In this document: piece by piece, positions 55,984 to 64,000 of the stretch | Layout: each line of letters starts with the position of its first letter | How positions within the stretch are numbered: position 1 is the stretch's first letter | NCBI GenBank assembly: GCA_949316235.1 | Contig: OX438750.1 | Location: 434,001 to 498,000, forward strand | DNA from: Oegoconia quadripuncta | Taxonomy: Eukaryota > Arthropoda > Insecta > Lepidoptera > Autostichidae | Direction of reading: 5' to 3' | Length of the DNA: 64,000 nt | Notes under the pieces: generated by a model | The model's input: only the letters and a program-made list of their open reading frames with translations | What the model was told of the DNA's origin: nothing | Database searches by the model: none | Position numbers and translations under genes: made by a program

Positions 55984-56290
55984 AAACATATTAAGAAGTA
56001 ACCATTTCACAAAGAAAGACTATTTCACAAAGTGACCACTTTAAGAAGCTGTTATTACACACAGGGGTCACATTAAGAAGCGACTATTTCACAAAGTGAT
56101 CACTTTAAGAAGCGGTTATTTCACAAAGTTACCACTTCAAGAAGCAGCCATTTCACAAAGTGGTCACTTTAAGAAGCGACTATTTCACACAGTGATCACT
56201 TTAAGAAGCGACTATTTCACAAAGTGAACACTTTAAGAAGCTGTTATTTTACACAGTAATGGTCACTTTAAGAAGTGATCATTTCACGAA
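55984..56290. repeat. alternating 16+16-bp tandem array (32-bp period)
   Basis: Two related 16-mers alternate about nine times: CGACTATTTCACAAAG and TGATCACTTTAAGAAG. Both end in a purine-rich AAG and vary mainly in their first four bases. The array lies in msi intron 2, about 4.3 kb before the last exon. There is no coding frame. Confidence 0.88.
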
Positions 56291-56568
56291 TTTATTGTAC
56301 AGGGCGGTCTTAATCCGCCGATGGTGTCAAAAAATCATGAATAGAGGACATTTCGCGACTACGTAAATCTAAATGCCTTTAAAGATCGTCCAGTAGAATG
56401 TACATTGAGTAATGCGTTCAGTTTAAGAGTATATTCGCGAAATGCAACCTTCACGATCATTTCCATCTGTGATTGGCATATTTTTTATGGTACTGCAACC
56501 TCATACGCATAAGCAGGATACGTATGTTTATAAAGTTGGCACAGAACTTTTCGAAATTACTATTTTTA

Positions 56569-56880
56569 CCGCCTCCGTGGCTCAATGTAAACAACATTGG
56601 GTTTACGAATCGTAGGTTGCGGGTTCGGTCCTACGGGTACTTGTTTAAGTACTCGGTTTGGTTGGTGGTAGGGCATTTTAAATGATCGTCTGGCTAGCTA
56701 CCACCATCTTATCTAAATCTAAAAATGTTAATAGTATTGTTGTGTTTCGGTTGTCAGAGATATAATAGCCAGAGATAATATTATGTTGAGGTTTCCGGGT
56801 CAGTACGCTTCCATTCGACCTCATCTTCACTTAACATTAGGTGTGATTAACTAAACCGTTGTGAATTAAAAAAAAAAAAC
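56569..56880 (+). mobile_element. SINE-A, diverged full copy
   Basis: It has the head ACCGCCTCCGTGGCTCAATG, a B-box region GGGTTCGGTCC, the body with a short deletion of the GCCGCCAAGCAG segment, and a poly-A end. Confidence 0.82.
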
Positions 56881-57007
56881 AAAAAAGTCAACTCGGCGAA
56901 AAAGGAACATCTTAGCGAATCGATGACAAAGACATCAAATTCTTAAGGACCAGAATGTGGCCACGCGTACAGCATTGTCTGTGGCATCGTACAAAAAAGA
57001 ACTAAAT

Positions 57008-57152
57008 GGTGTCGATTCGGATGTACACCAACTAAACTAAAACCAATTATGGGAGTGGTGCCGTCGCATCGTACTGCTCCAGAGAGAAAGAGACAGTACT
57101 ACTTCAAAACTGGTTTTGTTTAGTTTAGTTAGTGTACATCCGAATCGACACC
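57008..57152. mobile_element. 145-bp MITE of the GGTGTCGATTCGG family
   Basis: The ends are GGTGTCGATTCGGATGTACA and TGTACATCCGAATCGACACC. The core (AGAGAAAGAGACAGTACTAC) is in opposite orientation to the 16.3-kb copy. Confidence 0.85.
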
Positions 57153-57534
57153 ATTGACTTACTGCTAGTTCAAAATCCGTCAAGCCATGTGGTTGAATGC
57201 TTGGAAGCAGACGCCATTTTGTATTTCGTGGGCGCCATGTTGAAATTTTTTTCATTAAACGTATCTTATGGAGGGGATCAAGACGAATATAACTTGCACT
57301 TCAAAAAATAAAATGTTCATTGCCTCAAGCCTGGGTACAGAACAATTTGGGAAAATGCTTAAATGCGACTTAAATATTGGGCAACAGGAAATGGCTCAGC
57401 TTGTGCTGCTAGCCCAGGGAAAATACGGTTTGACCTCGTAAAAACGAATAACGGTTGAAAACACGAAAAAAAAACCCCAATTCGATCAGTATTTTGTAAT
57501 CAATATGGACAGAAAAAATTAAATAAAGGATGTT

Positions 57535-57645
57535 ACCGCTTGTAAGGTGTTCATCATTCCTTAACTAGATAAATAATTAAGGACAAAATATAACCCCATA
57601 TTTTTAAAACCGGGATCGATTCTGTACGCGCTTCTGACCATTTTG
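57535..57645 (+). repeat. dispersed repeat Z, copy 2
   Basis: TTAACTAGATAAATAATTAA through GATCGATTCTGTACGCGCTT is parallel to the 1.7-kb copy. Confidence 0.6.
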
Positions 57646-58072
57646 TAGGTTTTTATTCTCATTCTGCTTATCCGTATTAATTTTCGTTGGTATCCAAACC
57701 TCATACTATTTGCATTTCGCCAATATTTCACGTACTACCCGCATTACTTGAATTTTAAAGTTAGAATTACGATTTGGTTGATTTTGAGGACAGTAGGACA
57801 GCATGATAGAGTCCCTTGTAATGTAACATACAAGTTATAAGTACTATAAGAGGGTGATATATTATTAGTCTTGGATAATTAATATTACCTATATAAAAGT
57901 ATCTTGTGTGTTTATTGTATAAGTACTAACTGTTGTGTGTATTGTTTGCTTTTGTCAAATGGTTTGTGGACTTTGGTCGCTGATGACCGTACACCCGATC
58001 ATGACGCAGGAGCTCAAGCGACTAGATCGATCGGTTTATTCCTCAAATCGAATCTCGTTCTGCTGACGACCA

Positions 58073-58219
58073 GGAGCCTGATTCTCACATACTCGAGATT
58101 TCAATGTCGAACGACATCAATGGGTTTGTCACTTTTACACACGTATATAAGTGTGAAAGAGATAGACATGCCAATGTCTATCGATAGACAAATGTCGAGT
58201 GTGCGAGAATAGGGGTCCA
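58073..58219. mobile_element. short MITE with CCTATTCTCRCACACTCGA-type ends
   Basis: CTGATTCTCACATACTCGAG on the left is mirrored by GTCGAGTGTGCGAGAATAGG on the right. A smaller palindrome TTTTACACACGTATATAAG...GTGAAA sits in the middle. The overlapping frame 57904-58212 is a chance frame. Confidence 0.68.
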
Positions 58220-59104
58220 GCACTAGTAGCCAGACAGGCGTCATAAACGTTTATGTCGCGGGAGATAATATTTGTTCCGGTGATTCGCTTGGACGAAATA
58301 TACAACTATCCCATTCTCACTCCTACGTCGCGCGCGACAAACGATACCATGCTACAGGGGCTGGTTGGTGTATACAATACGTTACGTTACTCTGTGTAGA
58401 AAATATTAAAGTAATCTGTGCCATGCCACAGTAAATGTATGGGACTGGGAAAAGTCGATATTTTAGAGATATCTTGTTTTTTTTTTCTTTCAGTTAGTTA
58501 TTAGTATCAATTTATTTATCTGTTGACGTACTTTGAATATCTGCAAATATTGTATAGTTTAGGAATTATACAGTGAGATCACTTATCGTTTCCGTCACGT
58601 GGATTCTGGTGGCAAATCGGAGTGTAGCCAAGAAATGCAAAATAGCCCAGCCAACTCTATGGGGAAGGAGGTCGAGTGAAGCACGGCCTCTTTCGGTAGC
58701 AGACTGTTTGTGTTTTGAAATCATTGGCCACACTAGGCGGGGGTTTAAGGAATACACCGATCTATCGCACTTGGGCGTCTGCTCTTACCGAATAAACCGA
58801 TAAGGATCAATCACAAGCGTGTGTTGACGCGAATGCAACTATTTAGATTAGTGTTGCCAGTTCTGATATGCTGTTCTGGACGTTTAAATAAGTCTGTCAA
58901 GTAAGAGTAGAGCTCTTGCCCTGAGGGTTCTGCACATAAGCCTTTTTGTCTTTGTGTTCGGCCATGTCTCCAGGTCCTTTTTTATCCGGAAAGGCCTGAA
59001 GGTAACAGGTTGAAATTAATATCGAATAATAAGGCTTGCGATCTCGTACTGCTTTAAAACATATTAAATTTTATCCAGACATGCAGACAGACGGTTAAGA
59101 AAAT

Positions 59105-59225
59105 CCTTTGATTTGGGACAATGTTTGTGTGATGAAATACGAACATTCATGCCCAAGACATATCTAGTTACATAGTACAGGCTTTGCGTCTAGTTTGAGA
59201 CAAGATAATTGGTGTAACTGTAAGA
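59105..59225 (+). mobile_element. SINE-B fragment
   Basis: AATGTTTGTGTGATGAAATA at the left and GGCTTTGCGTCTAGTTTGAG, GATAATTGGTGTAACTG at the right are diverged SINE-B body segments. Confidence 0.55.
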
Positions 59226-60623
59226 AATATACAAAAGATCGATTTACCCAAAATCGGGGCATAGCGTTCCTGTTCTCTCCGTGAATTACTGAACATGTCC
59301 TGTCAATGGACCGCTAAAATAACGTACCATGCAAGTCAGGGCACCTGGTAATGTTAATTTAAAAGCAATAACAAGCGTTCGTGTACGGAATGATCGGTTG
59401 TCGCTCATGCGTTAATCATTCATCACAAATTAAATGCCCATCAATATCATTGACAAGTGCAAACAACTTACTCCTTTCCAGGAAATGTGTTCTTGATCTA
59501 TTATTATGTTATTAATTAATTTATGATTGAATTATCCTTTGACAGTAGCCGTACTCACTGATGTAGACCACTTTCAGTTTTTAGTATTTCCGTATATTTG
59601 GTAGAGTTTACTAATGTTAGTTGAATCAAGAAGGCAGTTCCCTGATGGCACTGATGCTTTGGTCGTTTCTTTTAAGTGTAAATGAAGAGAGATCCTTTCG
59701 GTAAAATTTTATATTCTTAACATTGAAGTTGACTTTCCTCACACTTACCCGAACATGTTAGTGGAAGCTGCTTCGGATTTAAGAACGATTCTGATGTCCG
59801 TTTTGTCTCCTCGATGCAATTTCTTTGTACTTCATTGTCCTGTCTTTTCTTTCATTTTGCTCATGTAGATTCTTGGGAATACTCAACAAGGGTAACATAA
59901 CTTATATTAGGTGACACGATCCAGCGACTCAACAAAGTTTCTCTTATTTTAATTATTGTCACTTTCTCAAGGCTTGTCAATGTCTATTCTCAATCTATTG
60001 ATTCAATTATCGTTACATGATTGGTCTGAGGTCACGATCTTTCAATCCACAAGCTCTAGTCGCGCCCGCGATTGTTTCTCATCCGAATTACGCTAAGTTA
60101 TCTTAGCCGTACAAGCAAATAACACTCTAAATTTACTTCTAGGTATACTCCTCAAAGCATAACATTCAAAAAGCAACGATCAAAGCAATTGAGCAATCAT
60201 ATGATTTAGCTATAGACCTAGAAATGGAACGATGGAGAGTATCAAAATTGAGTCAATTTTTGGTTGAGAATAAAATTTCCTGCGCCAATGACATCTACTC
60301 TACTTATTACATACAATGCTTAATTTGGCAGTCTTAAAATTTTATGATAAATTACTCATTTCTTGTTTTGCACTTAACTGAAGACCATTAGCTGGTTCAT
60401 CATAAATACCACCTCGTTTCATTTCAAGGTTTAAAGTTTAAGCGTCTTGCATATGATCACAGCCTCTGTTTCTTCATATTTCATCCATCCATGACGAAAT
60501 TGTATAGTTAACTCTTACGAACGCGACGGCACCTAAAAGACTACACAGGCGGCTGTGATCTCTCACCCACTATGACTTCTTCAATCACGTCCACCAGCAT
60601 ACTAAGGCGTCGACCGCGCGCAG

Positions 60624-61334
60624 CGCTCGCGCGGTTTCGGCTTCATTACATTTCAGGACGCGTCGTCCGTCGACAAGGTCCTCGCCGTGCCCGTCCACAC
60701 CCTAGATGGAAAGCGAATCGACCCGAAACACGCCACCCCAAAATCGGCCCCGCGACCGGCCAAAACCAAGAAGATCTTCGTCGGCGGCGTCGGCCAGGAC
60801 ACGTCCGCCGAGGAGGTCAGAGCTTACTTCTCACAGTTCGGCCTCGTCGAGGACGCCGTGATGCTGATGGATCAGCAGACGAAACGCCACCGCGGCTTCG
60901 GCTTCGTCACGTTCCACTCGGAGGAGGCGGTCGAGCGCGTCTGCGACATCCACTTCCACACGATCAAGAATAAAAAGGTGGAGTGCAAGCGCGCGCAGCC
61001 CAAGGAGGCGGTGGCGGCCGCGCCGCTGGCGCTGGGCAAGCGGCTGGTGCTGCGGCCGGGCCGCGGCCTGGTGTACGCCACGGCGGGCGGCGTGGGGGCC
61101 GTGGGGGCCGTGGGGGCCGTGCCGGGCGTGGGCGCGGCGCACGCCTACCGCTACGCGCCCTACGCGCTGCCGGCCGCCGCCTCGGCCACGGCCGCGCTGG
61201 TGGCGCCCCCCGCGCCCGCGCCCGCCCCCGCGCTGCCGCAGTTCGGCGCGGCCTACTCGCTCGCCGGCGTCGACATGTCCTCCTTCCAGGGGGTCGACTG
61301 GGGCGCCATGTACGGCCTCCCGATGTACATCTAA
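60624..61334 (+). CDS. msi: msi terminal coding exon (end of RRM1, RRM2, C-terminal tail)
   Basis: The exon encodes residues 123-358, beginning [11 protein letters not shown], which completes RNP1 of RRM1 after the DPLTQ end of exon 2. RRM2 follows ([17 protein letters not shown] through RGFGFVTF and [12 protein letters not shown]), then a Gly/Val, Ala and Pro-rich tail. The acceptor GCGCAG at 60618-60623 is pyrimidine-poor but has a branch-site-like TACTAAG about 20 nt upstream. Codon third positions are extremely GC-rich, unlike the AT-rich surroundings. A 9-bp unit GTGGGGGCC is repeated three times near 61093-61119. Large overlapping open frames on both strands (for example 60831-61379 minus and 60983-61366 plus) are shadows of this GC-rich coding sequence. 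The stop codon is TAA at 61332. Confidence 0.95.
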   Translation, partial: RSRGFGFITFQDASSVDKVLAVPVHTLDGKRIDPKHATPKSAPRPAKTKKIFVGGVGQDTSAEEVRAYFSQFGLVEDAVMLMDQQTKRHRGFGFVTFHSEEAVERVCDIHFHTIKNKKVECKRAQPKEAVAAAPLALGKRLVLRPGRGLVYATAGGVGAVGAVGAVPGVGAAHAYRYAPYALPAAASATAALVAPPAPAPAPALPQFGAAYSLAGVDMSSFQGVDWGAMYGLPMYI

Positions 61335-62212
61335 ACACGGTAAACGAGCAATATTTCGAATTTTGAAGGAAAACCCCACCCGCCTACGAGAGGTTAGGTT
61401 GTGCTGCGTCCGCAGCTTTTTTTTCTTACAATAGTTCCTATATGTACTTTTTTTTTAATTTAGGGTTTTTTTTGTCTTGCCGCGTTCTCGGAGTGGCCAC
61501 AGAGGGAATTATCAGTATTCGTATTAGATTGAGGAAAAGAGTTAGTTTAAATTAAGGTACTTATCGGCTCATTAACTTAGGTTAAGTCAATTTTTACTCG
61601 ACAAGCAATACTTGGCCCGAAGCGGGACCTAATCAAAGATACGCATTTCTTTTTTTTTTAAAGTAATTAAGGCGAAGATCTCAGATAATTTAGTTTGAAC
61701 GTGAGGAGAAAAAACTAATTTCTTATGTTTGTCTTGGATTTGTATTAGTACTGTAGTAGATAGTGCACGTTCGTTGGCAATATATAACATTATATTTATA
61801 TAATAAGGAGTGTATTTAATGAATCTCATTGCAGCTCTTGTATTTTTTATAAAACTAGGCGTATTTTTTAGAGTGCGGCTCACGGACGCCCTGTGACGTG
61901 TGCGCCGCCATATTGTCTTTATTTTTTTAACGCTACAGCCGTTGGGCGTGGTCGCTTTCTGCCTAACTATTACGTAAATTTTCAATCAGTATTGTATTCG
62001 TGCCATTAAAATCTTATAATTGTGCCAAACTGTGCAACTTTTTAATCTTGCAAGTTCTTGACTGTAAGTGTGCTTATGTAGCGGGAAATCATTTCTTTTC
62101 TGCAACTGGCTACAAGTTTGCAGTCTTTCTTTTTGACTCCCATCGTCCTGAGGACTAAGAAAACTATAAAAATGTCCTATAGTCATGGCGTAGGCGTCAT
62201 GGCTGATCTTTA

Positions 62213-62218
62213 AATAAA
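62213..62218 (+). terminator. candidate msi poly(A) signal, proximal
   Basis: A canonical AATAAA hexamer lies about 880 bp after the msi stop codon. It is one of two candidates; the sequence alone cannot say which is used. Confidence 0.35.
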
Positions 62219-62389
62219 CTATCCTTTAACACAGCGTTTAATGAACGTTTAATAACGAGGACTTTACAAAGGGAGTCAAAACAGGCAACCAGCAATGTAG
62301 TTTAAACGCAGAGATAGGATCGATAGTTCTCACACAGTTTTCTACTTTGAAAACATGTACGCTTGCAGTAAATCACAGCGTGTTAACTA

Positions 62390-62447
62390 TGACGTCACTC
62401 GACGTCACACCGCCCGTCGCGGGGCGTCCACCGCGCGCCACGTCAGC
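62390..62447. promoter_or_regulatory. CRE-like cluster in GC-rich patch
   Basis: A full TGACGTCA at 62390-62397, GACGTCAC at 62401-62408 and CACGTCAGC near 62440 lie within 60 bp of CpG-rich DNA, embedded in AT-rich 3'UTR or intergenic sequence. Confidence 0.4.
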
Positions 62448-63290
62448 TCACAATACTCTCTCATACATATCTAACTTGAGTGGAAGCAATCTCATTACAT
62501 AGTATTATATGTATGACTTATTTACGTAGTTATATTTAATATACACCCTGCGGTGGTGTTGTAGCTGCTTTTGAATGTTGTAACTGTAATATTTGATGGT
62601 AACTTTTCTGACTATGTAGAATTAAGTCGTCATTTGTTGGCAACTTGTGTATTTAAAGTCGAAATTCAGGTGTCGTTTACAACCACGTTTTGTTTCTTTA
62701 AATCGAAATATTCTAATATCAAAATGGATGCTAAATCTCCATTCAAAAGCTGCTAAAATATCACATGGGGTAACCTTAGCGTACATTTGATTATAGTTTA
62801 GTTTTACAAGGGAATGCGAACTAACACCCCGTGTGTCTCGAGACAATAAGCCTTAAGTATTAAGCCGCTGTAGAATGTCATGGCCGGTTGCCTTTGCCTG
62901 GATGTACTTTACAATTGTGTTTGTTATTGATGAAAATATACACGAGATATCTCGTATGATAGTTGCCGGGAATCACACCGAAGTGGGTCATCCCTCGTCC
63001 CTCTTCCTCCGCGCAATTTTACGTGTTGTTATTTTCAGGACACTTGAGTATTATATTCTTTGACGATGTCCCTTTTTGGGCGCCAATTAGTGGCAGGTTC
63101 ACGATAAGCGCCATTTTGCGATTGTTATATTATTTTATTTATTGTATATTTTTAGTTAGTTTTACTGAACCCAAGTGCATGTCGTAAGTGGTTTTTAAGT
63201 CTCGCTATAAAAGTGATCCGTTTTGGACATATCTAAGAATTGGTTAATTGCGATGAGTGCGCCGTACAATAGGAAAATAATATAGATGAC

Positions 63291-63296
63291 AATAAA
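63291..63296 (+). terminator. candidate msi poly(A) signal, distal
   Basis: A canonical AATAAA hexamer lies about 1.96 kb after the msi stop codon. Use of this site would include the CRE-like patch at 62.4 kb in the transcript. Confidence 0.3.
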
Positions 63297-63300
63297 ATAC

Positions 63301-64000
63301 AAATTTATTAATAGTAGTAAAACAATAAGTACTTAAACCCAATGTAGTTTAGGTGAAAAAAATCATTCGAAAAGCAATAATTCTTCTTGTTCTGTGATTG
63401 AAAGTATTATAAAAGACGATAGAAGGTTGTGTTCGTGCAATTCGTAGATGTAAGACAAAATTTCCGGGACATAGTCCCGACAGTATTAACTTCTTAAATA
63501 ATTTTAGGCAAACTAAGTACTTAATCTAAAGAAAATTGCTTTATGCATAGAAATGTGATAAAATCCCTCTATTGTTTCAATACATCCCGGCTATTTTGTT
63601 TGTGACACGGCAAACTGGAATGTGTTTGGAGATTACGAGCGAGTTCTCCGTAAATCGGATATAGTGCTACTTTTTTTTTTTTTTTTTTTTCAATTGAATC
63701 CAGGCAAAGGCATTAGGCACGAGTAGAGCCGAATGCATGCGGTAGCTTAGTCGGCTACATTCCCCGCCGGCCGACTCACAATGTAACCTTGATATGTGGA
63801 AATTATACCTTATTTTATATCAGATGTTCGTGTGATGGCTACAGATCAACGTGCCTTATTAATTTTAAAGGGGTTTGATCTCTGGACATCGTAAAATATG
63901 GAGAATTATGTTAATATGTTCTCTTAGTTGTTTTTTGGAATTTAATTTGTCTGTTTTAAGTGTTTTATTTATATATCGAGAATGTGCAATACTTAAAATT
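63301..64000. other. no gene seen
   Basis: A T-run at about 63671-63690 is followed by AGGCAAAGGCATTAGGCACG, a likely repeat end. Otherwise nothing is recognised. Confidence 0.5.

Larger units (their letters stand above)
45511..60623 (+). other. msi: msi intron 2 (15.1 kb, transposon-filled)
   Basis: The intron has donor GTGAGG and acceptor GCGCAG. It contains a Helitron-like element, SINEs, LINE ends, a mariner, two palindromic MITE families, a 794-bp foldback element, a tandem array and several smaller repeats, all listed separately. Stretches with nothing recognisable include 45964-46430, 46500-46790, 48420-49030, 49640-50460, 51780-51950, 52290-52685, 55290-55670, 57650-58070 and 58220-60600. 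Open frames such as 46508-46780 and 58573-58803 have no supporting motif. Confidence 0.8.
42769..61334 (+). other. msi: Musashi RNA-binding protein gene, coding span (three exons)
   Basis: The locus joins 42769-42943, 45320-45510 and 60624-61334 into 1,077 nt, or 358 codons plus stop. The protein has an Ala/Gln-rich N-terminus, RRM1 at about residues 85-160 (RNP2 LFVGGL 86-91, RNP1 RGFGFITF 125-132), RRM2 at about 172-247 (RNP2 IFVGGV 173-178, RNP1 RGFGFVTF 212-219), and a Gly/Ala/Pro-rich tail ending [19 protein letters not shown]. Family knowledge: Musashi proteins bind UAG-containing 3'UTR motifs and repress or modulate translation in neural precursors and other stem-like cells. The tail motifs [16 protein letters not shown] and [12 protein letters not shown] resemble Drosophila msi more than its paralogue Rbp6, so I call msi. 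No other host gene is recognised nearby. Introns are about 2.4 and 15.1 kb and full of transposons. Additional non-coding 5' exons cannot be excluded. Confidence 0.93.
61335..63300 (+). other. msi: msi 3'UTR (extent uncertain)
   Basis: AT-rich sequence follows the stop with no recognisable coding potential and few recognisable transposons, unlike the introns. Possible poly(A) signals AATAAA occur at 62213-62218 and 63291-63296. Musashi mRNAs in other animals commonly carry long 3'UTRs, so either site is plausible. A GC-rich patch with CRE-like motifs at 62390-62447 lies between them. The open frames at 61629-61985, 61986-62186 and 62571-63187 look like chance frames. Confidence 0.5.

Noticed and set aside
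55984..56290. CRISPR-like array
   Set aside because: The spacers are not unique; both 16-bp halves repeat, and the context is a eukaryotic intron.
60572..60973. 133-codon plus-strand frame
   Set aside because: It is Arg/Pro-rich in the wrong frame of msi exon 3.
60831..61379. 182-codon minus-strand frame, and other long frames over msi exon 3
   Set aside because: They are shadows of very GC-rich coding sequence; the true frame shows two RRM motifs and matches the splice phase.

Overview
The window looks like nuclear DNA from a moth or butterfly (Lepidoptera). It is AT-rich, has intron-split coding sequence, and is crowded with insect-type mobile elements: tRNA-derived SINEs, Helitron-like elements ending in CTAG/CTGG, 5'-truncated LINE ends, Tc1/mariner elements and many MITEs. 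The order-level call is inference from these repeat types. There are no bacterial-style operons. Most open frames of 60-150 codons are chance frames or transposon remnants.

Only one host protein-coding gene is firmly recognised: the Musashi RNA-binding protein gene (msi) on the + strand. It has three coding exons at 42769-42943, 45320-45510 and 60624-61334, giving a 358-residue protein with two RRM domains. The splice phases match (1 then 0). Intron 1 is about 2.4 kb and intron 2 about 15.1 kb; both are filled with transposons. The 3'UTR runs into the right end of the window, with poly(A) signals at 62213 and 63291. CpG-rich blocks at 35.6 and 36.2-36.5 kb carry YY1-like and NRF1-like motifs and could be a distal promoter, but no transcript evidence is available.

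1-28 kb is gene-poor and repeat-rich. It holds 5'-truncated LINE ends, six full or partial copies of a palindrome-rich MITE family ending in GGCCCGTATT, two SINE families, a Helitron-like element and a hAT-type MITE with an 8-bp target duplication. 28.8-33 kb holds a complete 2.1-kb Tc1/mariner-superfamily element with an intact 353-codon transposase and inverted repeats of roughly 270 bp, then four more small elements. 33-42 kb is mostly unrecognised sequence with the CpG-rich blocks, a TCAAC periodic array and dispersed repeats. Intron 2 of msi (45.5-60.6 kb) holds a mariner with a late frameshift, a 794-bp foldback element, two clear nested insertions (a SINE inside a MITE, a MITE inside a SINE), a 16+16-bp alternating tandem array and a cluster of TATCGATA motifs.

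The strongest points for follow-up are the long-TIR transposon, the CTCAAG/CTTGAG palindrome MITE family with an apparent paralogous empty site, the 16-bp alternating array, and an in-frame alternative acceptor in msi that would remove the RNP1 motif of RRM1.
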